From NCBI RefSeq assembly GCF_022808715.1, contig NZ_JAKZKX010000028.1, forward strand, positions 1 through 43,549: a stretch of DNA of 43,549 bases. Direction: 5' to 3'. Positions within the stretch are counted from its first letter, which is position 1; each line of letters begins with the position of its first letter. The notes beneath the pieces were generated by a model. That model worked only from the letters and a program-made list of their open reading frames with translations, had not been told where the DNA came from and did not search any database. Made by a program: the position numbers and the translations under genes. Positions 34,285 to 42,687 of the stretch are shown here, piece after piece. The stretch comes from Fundidesulfovibrio agrisoli. Its GTDB lineage: Bacteria > Desulfobacterota > Desulfovibrionia > Desulfovibrionales > Desulfovibrionaceae.

Positions 34285-36162
34285 TTAGCCGCGCGGCAGG
34301 GCGCGGACGGAGCCGCCCGCCTCGCCGTGCAGTTCGTCGATGATGCGTTGCAGTTCGTTGGACTGCTCCAGCAGGCCCCTGATGGCCTCGGCGGAGCTGC
34401 CCACGCTGTGCTTGGTCCTCTGGGTCAGCTCGCTCACGGCGCCCAGGGAACGGTTGATCTCCTCGGAGGCGGAGGACTGCTCCTCGGAGGCGGCGGCGAT
34501 GCTATGGATCTGCTCCGCAGAGGCCTGGGCGCCCCGCACCAGTTCAGAGAGCACCTCGCCGGACTGGTCGGCCAGGTTGCTCGCCAGTGAGATGGACTCC
34601 AGGGCGCGGTCCGTGTTGGCGATGCTCTCGCGGGCCGAGTGCTGGATGGCCCCGATGCTCGAGCTGACCTCCTGCGTGGCGCTCATGGTCTTCTCGGCCA
34701 GCTTGCGAACCTCGTCGGCCACGACAGCGAAGCCGCGCCCGGCGTCGCCCGCGCGGGCCGCCTCAATGGCGGCGTTGAGGGCCAGGAGGTTGGTCTGGTC
34801 CGCGATGTCGGAGATCACGGTCAGGATGCGGTCAATGTCCTGGGAGCGCTTGCCCAGGTCGTCCATGTTGGACTTGAGCGCCTGGGCCTGCTCGCCCACC
34901 TGGTGCATGGCCTGGATGGAGTCGTCCACCACCTGGCGGCCCTGCTGGGCCTTGGCCCGGGCCTGTTCGGCCTGGGTGGAGGCGGCGGCGGCGCTTCTGG
35001 CCACGTCCATCACCGCCTCGGACATCTGCTCCATGTTGGTGGCGGTCACCTGGATGCGCTCGTTCTGTTCGTCGGCGCTGATGCGGATCTCCTCGGACTG
35101 GTCCGAGATGGCGTTGGTGGCCGAGCCCACGCTGGCCACCACGGAGGTCAGGCGCGAGGCGGCGGCGGCCATGCCCTCGCTGCGGGCCAGTTCGGCCCGG
35201 GCGGTGGCCTCCTCGGCCTGGGCGCGGGCTTCGTCGGCGGCGCGGGCCTTGTCCTCGGCTTCGGCGGTTTTGGCCTCGATAGCCTGGATGTTGCTGCGCA
35301 GTGTGGCCACCATGGTGTTCAGCGCGGTCTGCATGCGCGCGGCCTCGTCCCTGCCGGAGACGTCCAGGTGCACGTCCAGGTCGCCGTCGGCGCAGCGGAT
35401 GGCGGCGGCGGTCGCCTCGCGGATCGGCCCGGAGATGCTGGCGATGATGACGCCCGAAAGCCCGATGATGAGCACCAGGCCGCCGCCGATGCCGGAGAAG
35501 ATGCCCGTGAGGATGGAGCCGATGCGCTCCTCGCTGCTGGAGCGGATCCGCGCCTTCTCCCGGTCGATGTTGTCGATGTACACGCCGGTGCCGAGCCACA
35601 TGGTGGTGCCGGGGATCATGGTGGCGTAAGCCAGCTTGGGCTGGTCGCCCTGGCCGGGCTTGGGGAACACGTACTCGACGAATCCGCCGCCGGCCTTGGC
35701 CTTCTCCATCAGCTCGCGAACGAAGTATACGTTGTTCTTGTCCTTGGTCTGGCCCAGGTTCTGCCCCTGGGATTCCTTCTTTGTGGGCAGGGCCACGTTG
35801 ACCGTGTTCTCATACACGAAATAGTAGCCGGACTTGTCCTGCTCGAAGCGGATAAGGTCCACCATGGCGCGGATGAGCTCCACGCGGCGGGCCGGGTCTC
35901 TTTCGTCCTTGATGGCCACGCCGATGGCTTGGGCGATGCTGTCCGAGGCCACGGAGAGCTTCTGCTTCTGTTCGGAGAGCATGATCTCCTGGGCGGCCTG
36001 GATGTTGTTGTCCAGCACCTGTTTGATGCCCATGTAGAACACGGTCACGGTTCCGCCAGTAAAGACGGAGAAAAGTATCAGCAAGAGCGCGAAACGCCAT
36101 GAGATGGAGAAGTTTCTGAAGAAACCGACGATTCCAGAAGAGGAGCGCGTAGCGTTGGCCAT
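34285..36162 (-). CDS. Methyl-accepting chemotaxis protein with single Cache sensor domain
   Basis: 625 residues. TM1 at ~22-45 ([20 protein letters not shown]) and TM2 at ~215-240 enclose a periplasmic single-Cache domain of ~150 residues ([38 protein letters not shown]). This is followed by HAMP (SGPIREAT...), a long coiled coil, and the signalling domain with the conserved hairpin tip [19 protein letters not shown] near 450-470. Cache domains of this type often bind small organic acids. Its placement beside the lactate genes makes a carboxylate ligand plausible, not proven. AGGAGG lies 9 bases before the ATG. Monocistronic. Confidence 0.95.
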   Translation of the reverse strand: MANATRSSSGIVGFFRNFSISWRFALLLILFSVFTGGTVTVFYMGIKQVLDNNIQAAQEIMLSEQKQKLSVASDSIAQAIGVAIKDERDPARRVELIRAMVDLIRFEQDKSGYYFVYENTVNVALPTKKESQGQNLGQTKDKNNVYFVRELMEKAKAGGGFVEYVFPKPGQGDQPKLAYATMIPGTTMWLGTGVYIDNIDREKARIRSSSEERIGSILTGIFSGIGGGLVLIIGLSGVIIASISGPIREATAAAIRCADGDLDVHLDVSGRDEAARMQTALNTMVATLRSNIQAIEAKTAEAEDKARAADEARAQAEEATARAELARSEGMAAAASRLTSVVASVGSATNAISDQSEEIRISADEQNERIQVTATNMEQMSEAVMDVARSAAAASTQAEQARAKAQQGRQVVDDSIQAMHQVGEQAQALKSNMDDLGKRSQDIDRILTVISDIADQTNLLALNAAIEAARAGDAGRGFAVVADEVRKLAEKTMSATQEVSSSIGAIQHSARESIANTDRALESISLASNLADQSGEVLSELVRGAQASAEQIHSIAAASEEQSSASEEINRSLGAVSELTQRTKHSVGSSAEAIRGLLEQSNELQRIIDELHGEAGGSVRALPRG

Positions 36163-36304
36163 GGAGAGAGCCTCCTGCCGCTCCCGTCGAAGCGGCCGCT
36201 AAACATAAGATAGGCCAAAAGAAACTTTTGGGTTGGGTCTTGTAATCCTGTGCGAAAGGTCTCCGGGAGCGCGGCGCCTTTCGCGGGCTCGTGCAGTGAG
36301 GCAG

Positions 36305-36335
36305 AAAAAAGGGGGAGTCCAGGACGGACTCCCCC
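36305..36335 (-). terminator. Rho-independent terminator of the lactate operon
   Basis: Perfect 10-bp stem GGGGGAGTCC / GGACTCCCCC (36311-36320 / 36326-36335) followed on the minus strand by six T residues. It lies 25 bases past the permease stop. Confidence 0.95.
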
Positions 36336-36359
36336 ATGCAAGGCGGAGTCAAGCCGTTG

Positions 36360-37994
36360 CTAGGAAGGCAGCATCCACTTCAGCGGGTAGGCCATGAGCA
36401 TGGTCAGACAGCTGATGAAGAGCAGCATCGCAACGGAGTGCCACAGGGTGAAGCGGAAGATGTCGCCGTCCTTGCCGTGCAGGCCGGTGGCGGCCACGCC
36501 GACGGCGATGGACTGGGGCGAGATCATCTTGCCGGTAACACCACCGGAGGTGTTCGCGGCGGCGCACAGTTCGGGGGAGACGCCGATGGCCTGTGCGGTG
36601 GTCTTCTGCAGGTTGCCGAAGAGCAGGTTGGAGGAGGTGTCGGAACCGGTCAGGAACACGCCCAGCCAGCCGAGGATCGGGGCGAAGAACGGGAACAGGG
36701 CGCCCGTGCCGGCCAGGGCCAGGCCCAGGGTGGTGGACATGCCGTTGGCGTTCATGACGAAGGCCAGGCCGACGATGTTGCCGATGGAGACGATGGGCCA
36801 GCGGAGCTGGTGCATGGTGCGGCCGAAGCAGCCGATGGCCTTGCCCATGCCGTAGTTGGGCATGATGAAGATGGCGATGATGCCGGAGAGCAGGATGGCG
36901 GTGCCGGCGGCGGCCAGGGGCTGGAACTTGAAGATCACAGCCTGGGCGGCGGGCTGGCCGTTGACCATCTTGGCGATCATGTTGTGGTACATGGGCCAGG
37001 GGATGTCCACGGAGACCATCTTGGCCAGGGGGCCCTTGATGGAGGGCCAGCCCTGGATCAGCACCAGGATGGCCAGGATGATGTAGGGCATCCAGGCGCG
37101 CAGGATTTCGCCGGCGGAGAAGTTGCACACCGCGGGGCCGGTGGGCGCGGGCTCATCCGGGAAGTGGAACACGGTCTTGGGCTTCCACACGCGCAGGAAT
37201 CCCCAAAGCGCGATGATGGTCACGATGGCCGACAGGATGTCGGGCAGGGTGGGGCCGTGGAAGTTGGACATCAGGAACTGGGTGCCCGCGAAGGCGAAGC
37301 CGGCCACGAGCAGGGCGGGCAGCACTTCCATGGTGCGCTTGAAGCCGCACATGGTCACGGACAGCCAGATGGGCACGATGATGGACAGGAAGGGCAGCTG
37401 GCGGCCAACGATGGCTGAGATGTGCATCTCGTCCAGCTTGGTGGCGCCGGCCAGGGCGGTGATGGGGATGCCGACCGCGCCGAAGGCCACGGGGGCGGTG
37501 TTGGCCAGCAGGCAGATGCCGGCGGCGTACAGGGGGTTGAAGCCCAGGCCCACCAGCATGGCCGCGGTGATGGCCACGGGGGTGCCGAAGCCGGCGGTGC
37601 CCTCGATGAAGGAGCCGAAGGCGAAGCCGATGAACACGGCCTGGAGGCGGCGGTCGTCGGTGATGCACGCCAGGGAGTTCTTGATGATCTCGAACTCGCC
37701 GGACTCAACGGTCATGTTGTAGACCCAGATGGCGGTGACGACGATCCAGACGATGGGGAACAGGCCGTACACGAAGCCGTAGGAGTAGGAACCGATGGCC
37801 GTGGACGCCGGAATCCCCCAGAAGGCGATGCCCAGCACCAGGGCCAGGAGGGAGGCGATAGCGCCGGCCACGTGGCCCTTCATGCGTTTTACTGCCAGAA
37901 AGTAGAACAGGGCGTAGATCGGGATACCGGCTACCAGTGCCGAAATCCCAATGCTCTTGCTAATGGGGTCATAGATTTGGGTCCAGGCTTCCAT
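36360..37994 (-). CDS. lctP: L-lactate permease (LctP/LldP family)
   Basis: 544 residues from the ATG at 37994; it follows GGAGG by five bases, while the ATG directly before it (37997) is too close. About 13 hydrophobic segments and family landmarks: FEIIKNSLACITDDRRLQ, FGSFIEGTAGFGTPVAI, PVAFGAVGIPI and, near the C-terminus, FLTGSDTSSNLLFGNLQ and ANTSGGVTGKMISPQSIAV, the most conserved LctP stretch. It imports lactate with protons across the inner membrane. Third gene after the FAD and FeS dehydrogenase subunits (27-base gap), so uptake and oxidation are expressed together. Confidence 0.96.
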   Translation of the reverse strand: MEAWTQIYDPISKSIGISALVAGIPIYALFYFLAVKRMKGHVAGAIASLLALVLGIAFWGIPASTAIGSYSYGFVYGLFPIVWIVVTAIWVYNMTVESGEFEIIKNSLACITDDRRLQAVFIGFAFGSFIEGTAGFGTPVAITAAMLVGLGFNPLYAAGICLLANTAPVAFGAVGIPITALAGATKLDEMHISAIVGRQLPFLSIIVPIWLSVTMCGFKRTMEVLPALLVAGFAFAGTQFLMSNFHGPTLPDILSAIVTIIALWGFLRVWKPKTVFHFPDEPAPTGPAVCNFSAGEILRAWMPYIILAILVLIQGWPSIKGPLAKMVSVDIPWPMYHNMIAKMVNGQPAAQAVIFKFQPLAAAGTAILLSGIIAIFIMPNYGMGKAIGCFGRTMHQLRWPIVSIGNIVGLAFVMNANGMSTTLGLALAGTGALFPFFAPILGWLGVFLTGSDTSSNLLFGNLQKTTAQAIGVSPELCAAANTSGGVTGKMISPQSIAVGVAATGLHGKDGDIFRFTLWHSVAMLLFISCLTMLMAYPLKWMLPS

Positions 37995-38021
37995 CATTTC
38001 CTCCTTCAATGGGTTGACGAA

Positions 38022-39311
38022 TTACCTCAGGGTCTGGGCGTAAAGCTCCACAGGATGCTTGACGGCGATACGGTCGCCGGCCTGGGACATCATGTCCGCG
38101 ATCTGCATCATGCAAGCGGGGCAGCCCGCCGCCACAATATCGGCCCCTGTGGCCACGATGCTGTCACGCTTCTTCTTACCGATCTTCGTGGAAACGCCAT
38201 AATGCTGGAGGTTGAACGATCCGCCGCAGCCGCAGCAGACGTCCGACCCGGTCATTTCCACCACCTGCAGGTTGGGGTTGGCCTTGAGCGCGGTTCTGAC
38301 CTGACCCGACACACCCAAGCTTTTCTTGAGGTGGCAGGGGTCATGAACCGTGACCTTGGCAGCGTCGGAGGCAGGCTCGACCGCGGTAACGCCCAGTTTG
38401 TCCACGATAAAGGCGTTGATATCCATGGCCTTGCCGGCAAGCATCTCGATCTGGTCGCGTTCCGCCTGGGAGAAACCTTCGTTCATCAGCGGCCACACGT
38501 GGTGGAAAGCCGACGTACAGGTGCCGCAAGGGGTGATAATGTAATCGAAATCACCCTTTCCGAAGACCTTGAGGTTCATCCGGACGAGATCCTGGTAGCT
38601 TGTCAGGTCGCCGGAAGCCAGGGAGGGAACGCCGCAACAGACCTGCTCGGTGGGCATGTAAACGCCCACGCCGTGATGCTCGAACACCTTCAGGATTGAT
38701 TCGCCGACGCTGGTGAACATCTTGTCCACCACGCAGCCGTAGAAGAAAGCGACTTTGATGCCGCTTTTACCCGGAGCGGTGTTCAGGTTGCCGATGCTGC
38801 GAAGAGGCTTATCCGCCAGGGAGAGCAGGTGACGATCGCCCAGAAGCGGTGAGAGCAGCTTGGAGCAGGAAGACCCGATGATGTCGTTCACCGGGGATGT
38901 GAAGAACCCCTGGAACTTGGAGCCAAGCGCCAGGAGGGTGTTAAAGAGTGCGGGCTTGGTGAGCATGCCCCTGAAGATCGCCTTCTTGATCGGAGAGAGC
39001 CCGATGTAGGCGGTGATGATGGCGCGGGCCTTGATGAAGATGTCCACGGCCTTGACGCCAGAGGGGCAGGCCGCCGCGCAGGAGCCGCACAGCAGGCACT
39101 TGTCCAGGCGGTCCTTCACGGCCTTGGTGTCCTTGATCATCTCGTGGCCGAGGAATTCGAGCAGCGCGATCTTGCCGCGCGCAACGTCCGACTCGCGGCC
39201 GGTCTCGGCAAACAGGGGGCACACGCTCTGGCACATGCCGCAGCGCATGCAGCCGACGATCTGGTCGTCGAGTTCGCCGAGGAGTTTGAGCATCTGGTTC
39301 AGGTCGGCCAT
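38022..39311 (-). CDS. Iron-sulfur subunit of a lactate/glycolate oxidase-type dehydrogenase
   Basis: 429 residues. The N-terminal part has two four-cysteine clusters for [4Fe-4S] (CMRCGMCQSVCP and CLLCGSCAAACP). The C-terminal part holds two CCG domains (TEQVCCGVPSLASGD and TGSDVCCGCGGSFN, with PCGTC and DPCHLKKSLG), as in GlcF, LutA and HdrD-type proteins. It carries electrons from the FAD subunit towards the membrane pool. It starts 4 bases after the stop of the FAD subunit gene, so the two are translated together. Confidence 0.95.
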   Translation of the reverse strand: MADLNQMLKLLGELDDQIVGCMRCGMCQSVCPLFAETGRESDVARGKIALLEFLGHEMIKDTKAVKDRLDKCLLCGSCAAACPSGVKAVDIFIKARAIITAYIGLSPIKKAIFRGMLTKPALFNTLLALGSKFQGFFTSPVNDIIGSSCSKLLSPLLGDRHLLSLADKPLRSIGNLNTAPGKSGIKVAFFYGCVVDKMFTSVGESILKVFEHHGVGVYMPTEQVCCGVPSLASGDLTSYQDLVRMNLKVFGKGDFDYIITPCGTCTSAFHHVWPLMNEGFSQAERDQIEMLAGKAMDINAFIVDKLGVTAVEPASDAAKVTVHDPCHLKKSLGVSGQVRTALKANPNLQVVEMTGSDVCCGCGGSFNLQHYGVSTKIGKKKRDSIVATGADIVAAGCPACMMQIADMMSQAGDRIAVKHPVELYAQTLR

Positions 39312-39315
39312 TGTC

Positions 39316-40698
39316 TTACTCCCCGAGGATCTTGCCAGGGTTCAGGATGTTCTTGGGGTCAACGGCGGCCTTGATGCGTTTGGAGTACAGGACGCTGGCG
39401 CGGTTGGTCTCCTTCTCCATGTACTTGGACTTGGCCAGGCCGATGCCGTGCTCGCCGGAGAGGGTGCCGTCCAGGGAGAGGGCGGCGTCGAAGATGGCGT
39501 CGACGCCCTTCTCGACGCGGTGGAACTCTTCCTTGTCGCGGCGGTCGCAAAGGATGGTCGGGTGCAGGTTGCCGTCGCCCGCATGGCCGAAGGTGCCGAT
39601 GGTGAGCTTGAACTCTTTGGCGATCTTGCCCAGCTCTTCCATCATGGCCGGAATCTTGGAGCGGGGCACGGTGGCGTCTTCCAGCACCGTGGTGGGGCGC
39701 AGGCGCGCCAGGGAGGACAGGGCGGCGCGGCGGGCTTCCCACACTTTGTTGCGCTCCACGGCGTCCTTGGCCACCTGCAGGCGCACGCAACCGTTGTCCT
39801 GGCAGATCTTCTCCACCTTGGCGGCGTCCTCGGCGACCTGGGCGGGGTGGCCGTCCACCTCGATGAGCAGCAGCGAACCGGCATCGGTGGGCAGGCCGAC
39901 CTTGGCGAAGCCTTCAACCGCGCCGATAGTGAAGTTGTCCATGAACTCCAGGGTGCAGGGCACGACCTTGGCGGCGATGATGGCCGACACGGAGCGGGAG
40001 GCGGTCATGACGTCGGGGAAGATGGCCATCATGGCCTTGGAGGCCTGCGGCGGGGGCACGAGCTTCAGGATGAACTCGCTCATGACGGCGAGGGTGCCCT
40101 CGGAGCCGACCATCAGCTGCGGAATGTTCAGGCCGGTGACGCACTTGACGGTCTTGGAGCCGGACTTGCAGTAGTTGCCTTCGTTGTCGAAGAAGTTCAC
40201 ACCCATGACGTAGTCTTTGGTGACGCCGTACTTCAGGCCGCGCAGGCCGCCGGCGTTCTCCGCCACGTTGCCGCCCAGGGTGGAGGCCGCCTGGCTGCCC
40301 GGGTCGGGGGGGTAGAACAGGCCCTTGGAGGCCACGGCGGCGGCGAACTTGGCGGTGATGGCGCCGGTCTGCACGACCGCGTACATGTCCTCCTCGTTGA
40401 TCTCCAGGATCTTGTCGAGGGCGTTGGTCAGCAGAACGATGCCACCCTTGCTGGGGATGGTGCCGCCGGAAAGGTTGGTGCCAGCTCCGCGAACGGTGAG
40501 GGGCAGCCCGTTGTCGTTGCTGAGCTTCACGATCTTGCCCACTGCTTCCATATCGGTGGGGCGAACCACCACGGAGGGCAGCACAGGGTCGAGGACCGCG
40601 GCGTCGTAGGAATAAGAATGCTTGTCCGCCTCGGCGTCCATGACGTTATCGGCGCCGACGTAGGAGGCGAGAGTTTGCTTGAGCGATGCGCTGACCAT
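39316..40698 (-). CDS. FAD-binding subunit of D-lactate/glycolate dehydrogenase (GlcD-type)
   Basis: 460 residues from the ATG at 40698 (MVSASLKQTL), with GGGAGAAG upstream; the frame extends 38 codons further but that part overlaps the promoter. FAD_binding_4 motifs: RGAGTNLSGGTIPSKGG and GNVAENAGGLRGLKYG. The C-terminal FAD-oxidase domain has FGHAGDGNLHP and SGEHGIGLAK. It oxidises D-lactate (or glycolate) to pyruvate (or glyoxylate). Context with lctP and the FeS subunit strongly favours lactate, the main electron donor of Desulfovibrionales. First gene of the operon, behind a sigma-54-type promoter. Confidence 0.95.
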   Translation of the reverse strand: MVSASLKQTLASYVGADNVMDAEADKHSYSYDAAVLDPVLPSVVVRPTDMEAVGKIVKLSNDNGLPLTVRGAGTNLSGGTIPSKGGIVLLTNALDKILEINEEDMYAVVQTGAITAKFAAAVASKGLFYPPDPGSQAASTLGGNVAENAGGLRGLKYGVTKDYVMGVNFFDNEGNYCKSGSKTVKCVTGLNIPQLMVGSEGTLAVMSEFILKLVPPPQASKAMMAIFPDVMTASRSVSAIIAAKVVPCTLEFMDNFTIGAVEGFAKVGLPTDAGSLLLIEVDGHPAQVAEDAAKVEKICQDNGCVRLQVAKDAVERNKVWEARRAALSSLARLRPTTVLEDATVPRSKIPAMMEELGKIAKEFKLTIGTFGHAGDGNLHPTILCDRRDKEEFHRVEKGVDAIFDAALSLDGTLSGEHGIGLAKSKYMEKETNRASVLYSKRIKAAVDPKNILNPGKILGE

Positions 40699-40768
40699 CG
40701 AATCTTCTCCCGGTGATAAATAGTTGCGGTGTTCTCCCCGGTCAGGGAGGGAATTCGGTCGCACGACA

Positions 40769-40787
40769 TTAACAACTTTCGTGCCAA
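40769..40787 (-). promoter_or_regulatory. Near-consensus sigma-54 promoter of the lactate operon
   Basis: On the minus strand TTGGCACGAAAGTTGTTAA: a perfect TGGCACG -24 element, then TTGT instead of TTGC at -12 (one mismatch, in the usually conserved C). Spacing is exact. The expected start lies near 40761, ~60 bases before the ATG. Lactate genes of D. vulgaris are reported to be under a sigma-54 activator, which agrees. Confidence 0.65.
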
Positions 40788-40907
40788 GCGAGCCTTGCGG
40801 AAAAAGAGTCAATATTCCAAGTATTTGTCCGTACAGTTTGCTTGGGCGGGCCGTGACGTCCAGAAAGCCGGATTGGGAGAATTATCCTGGCGGAGCCGCT
40901 GTTTATG

Positions 40908-40928
40908 CGCAATTGTGCGACGATTGCG
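40908..40928. promoter_or_regulatory. Inverted repeat CGCAAT-N9-ATTGCG upstream of the lactate operon
   Basis: 6-bp arms at 40908-40913 and 40923-40928, about 135 bases upstream of the sigma-54-type element on the minus strand, the distance of an activator site. Chance occurrence cannot be excluded. Confidence 0.35.
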
Positions 40929-41169
40929 TGGCGCGGGCAAGGCGTCTGTTTTTTCGGATGAAAGCCGTGTTTCCGGTTTTTCAGACGGCCTCCAGGCCGC
41001 TGATTATTACCCGGAACCCGCCCGGCGCCATAACCCCGGCGGGCGGCATTGCGCCCACCCCGCCTTGGGCGCGGGTGAATCCAGGGGATTGCCCTGCGCG
41101 TTGCATCAGGCCGACGGCGGAGCCGGTTGTCTTCGGCACCCCGATGCGCTTGAAACGCCCGCCACAGGG

Positions 41170-41204
41170 CAAAAAAAGCGGCCGGGGCGAAGGCCCCGGC
41201 CGCT
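41170..41204 (-). terminator. Rho-independent terminator of the porin gene
   Basis: Perfect 12-bp stem AGCGGCCGGGGC / GCCCCGGCCGCT with a 4-base loop. On the minus strand a run of seven T follows. Located 25 bases past the porin stop. Confidence 0.95.
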
Positions 41205-41229
41205 CGGTTGGTTCAGGTTGCCCCGGGGC

Positions 41230-42687
41230 CTAGAACTTGTACTGCAAGCCCACCGCCACCAGGAAGGCGTCGCCGCTCTTAGCCTGGTTCACGAAACGCC
41301 TGCCCCACACCGAAGAGTCGAACTCCCCGTGGGACCAGCCCAGGTTGGCCATCAGGGCCAGATTTTCGTAGATGTTGTAGGTGTTGTCCAGGTTGACGCC
41401 GATCACGTATTCGGAGTCGGCCAGGTCGCGGCCCATCTGGTAGTAGGTTCCCGCGCCGAGCAGAGCGTTGGCCGCCCGCAGGCCCTTGGCCGAGTTGGTG
41501 CCGTGGGCGTAGGCGAAGGTCAGGCGGTGCTTGAGATCCGGCAGGAAGCTCACTGAGTTCAGCGAGGCCGAAAAGCCCCAGGTGCCCACGGCGTTCACGC
41601 CCATGGTGTTGTTCACGAAGGCCTGGTCCGTATCGAAGAGGAAGGACGTGCTGGGCCCCCATGCTGAGACGATCTGGGGCATGCGCTCCGAGCCGTTGCG
41701 CAGCGAATCGTCCTCGCCGGTGGACCACCAGAAGGCCACCTGCGGGGTGAGCGCGTCGAAGCCGGTGTACTCTGCGGCGAAATCCAGGAACCATCCCTGG
41801 CGTTTGTTGTGCGCCCTGTCGGAGAGATTGCCTCCGCCGTAGATCAGGTCGGCGTAGAACTTGAAGGGATCAAGAGCGGTCACCTCGAACGCGCCGCCCG
41901 CCCACAGGAACACGTTCTGGCCGTTGCGCACGCCGAAGGGCTCCAGAGCGTACTGCCCGGCCGAGAACAGGGTCTGGGCCAGGGTGTTGGAGTAGAGGCC
42001 CCCGCCGCCCACGCTGGTGCCGGCGTAGTCGGCGTCGCGTCCGGCCACGGCCAGCAGGGCCCAGGGGATGGCGCCGAAGCCTTCCACGGTGACGGGCAGG
42101 CTCAGGTAGTAGCCGTCGAACTCATCGGGCACCTGGCGGGTGGTCTTGTCGAAATCCTTGTTGGAGTCCAGCAGGCGCATGAATCCGCCGGTGAAGGACA
42201 GGGTGTCCTTAATCAGGGGAAGGCTGAACATGGCCGCGGCGGCTTCGCTGTCCAGCACGATGGAGCTGCCCCCGAAGAAGGAGCTGTGCGCAACGGTGAA
42301 GGGCTGGCGGCCAACCGTGAACTCGACGTCCGTGCCGGGCCATTTGAACTGCAGGTAGGCCTGGTAGACGTCGATGACCACGGCGGGGTTGTCCACCTTG
42401 AAGGTGCCGTCGCCCCAGACGCCGTTGTTCACCCGGATGCCCAGGCGGAACTTGAGGTTTTCGTTGGCGATGAAGTCGGTGCGCAGGCGGAAGCGCTCCC
42501 ACACCGTGAACGGGTCGCCGGTCTGGCTGCCGTCTCCGTTCCAGCCCGTGTAGTTTGTCTTGCTGAACCAGTTGCCATGGATGCGCACGTCACCCGTCAT
42601 CTTCACATCCGTGGCGGCCTTTGCGGTCCCCCCGAGCAGGAGAGCCCCCGCCAGCAGGGCCAGGGCCATGAATCCTCTCACTTTCAT
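41230..42687 (-). CDS. Outer-membrane porin, Desulfovibrio type
   Basis: 485 residues from the ATG at 42687 (MKVRGFMALALLAGALLLGGTAKA), with GGAGG ahead; cleavage after AKA is expected. The mature chain alternates polar and aromatic residues throughout (VKMTGDVRIHGNWFSK; LKFRLGIRVNNGVWGDG; VEFTVGRQPFTV), has almost no Cys, and ends in LQYKF, the C-terminal Phe required by the barrel assembly machinery. It resembles the abundant homotrimeric porins of Desulfovibrio. It admits small hydrophilic solutes; with the lactate genes next door, organic acids are possible substrates. It forms its own unit, with its own terminator. Confidence 0.88.
   Translation of the reverse strand: MKVRGFMALALLAGALLLGGTAKAATDVKMTGDVRIHGNWFSKTNYTGWNGDGSQTGDPFTVWERFRLRTDFIANENLKFRLGIRVNNGVWGDGTFKVDNPAVVIDVYQAYLQFKWPGTDVEFTVGRQPFTVAHSSFFGGSSIVLDSEAAAAMFSLPLIKDTLSFTGGFMRLLDSNKDFDKTTRQVPDEFDGYYLSLPVTVEGFGAIPWALLAVAGRDADYAGTSVGGGGLYSNTLAQTLFSAGQYALEPFGVRNGQNVFLWAGGAFEVTALDPFKFYADLIYGGGNLSDRAHNKRQGWFLDFAAEYTGFDALTPQVAFWWSTGEDDSLRNGSERMPQIVSAWGPSTSFLFDTDQAFVNNTMGVNAVGTWGFSASLNSVSFLPDLKHRLTFAYAHGTNSAKGLRAANALLGAGTYYQMGRDLADSEYVIGVNLDNTYNIYENLALMANLGWSHGEFDSSVWGRRFVNQAKSGDAFLVAVGLQYKF

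Larger units (their letters stand above)
40699..41229. other. Intergenic region between the porin and lactate operon
   Basis: 531 bases without a supported gene. Contains the lactate-operon promoter (40769-40787), an inverted repeat at 40908-40928 and, at the far end, the porin terminator (41177-41204). Confidence 0.65.
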
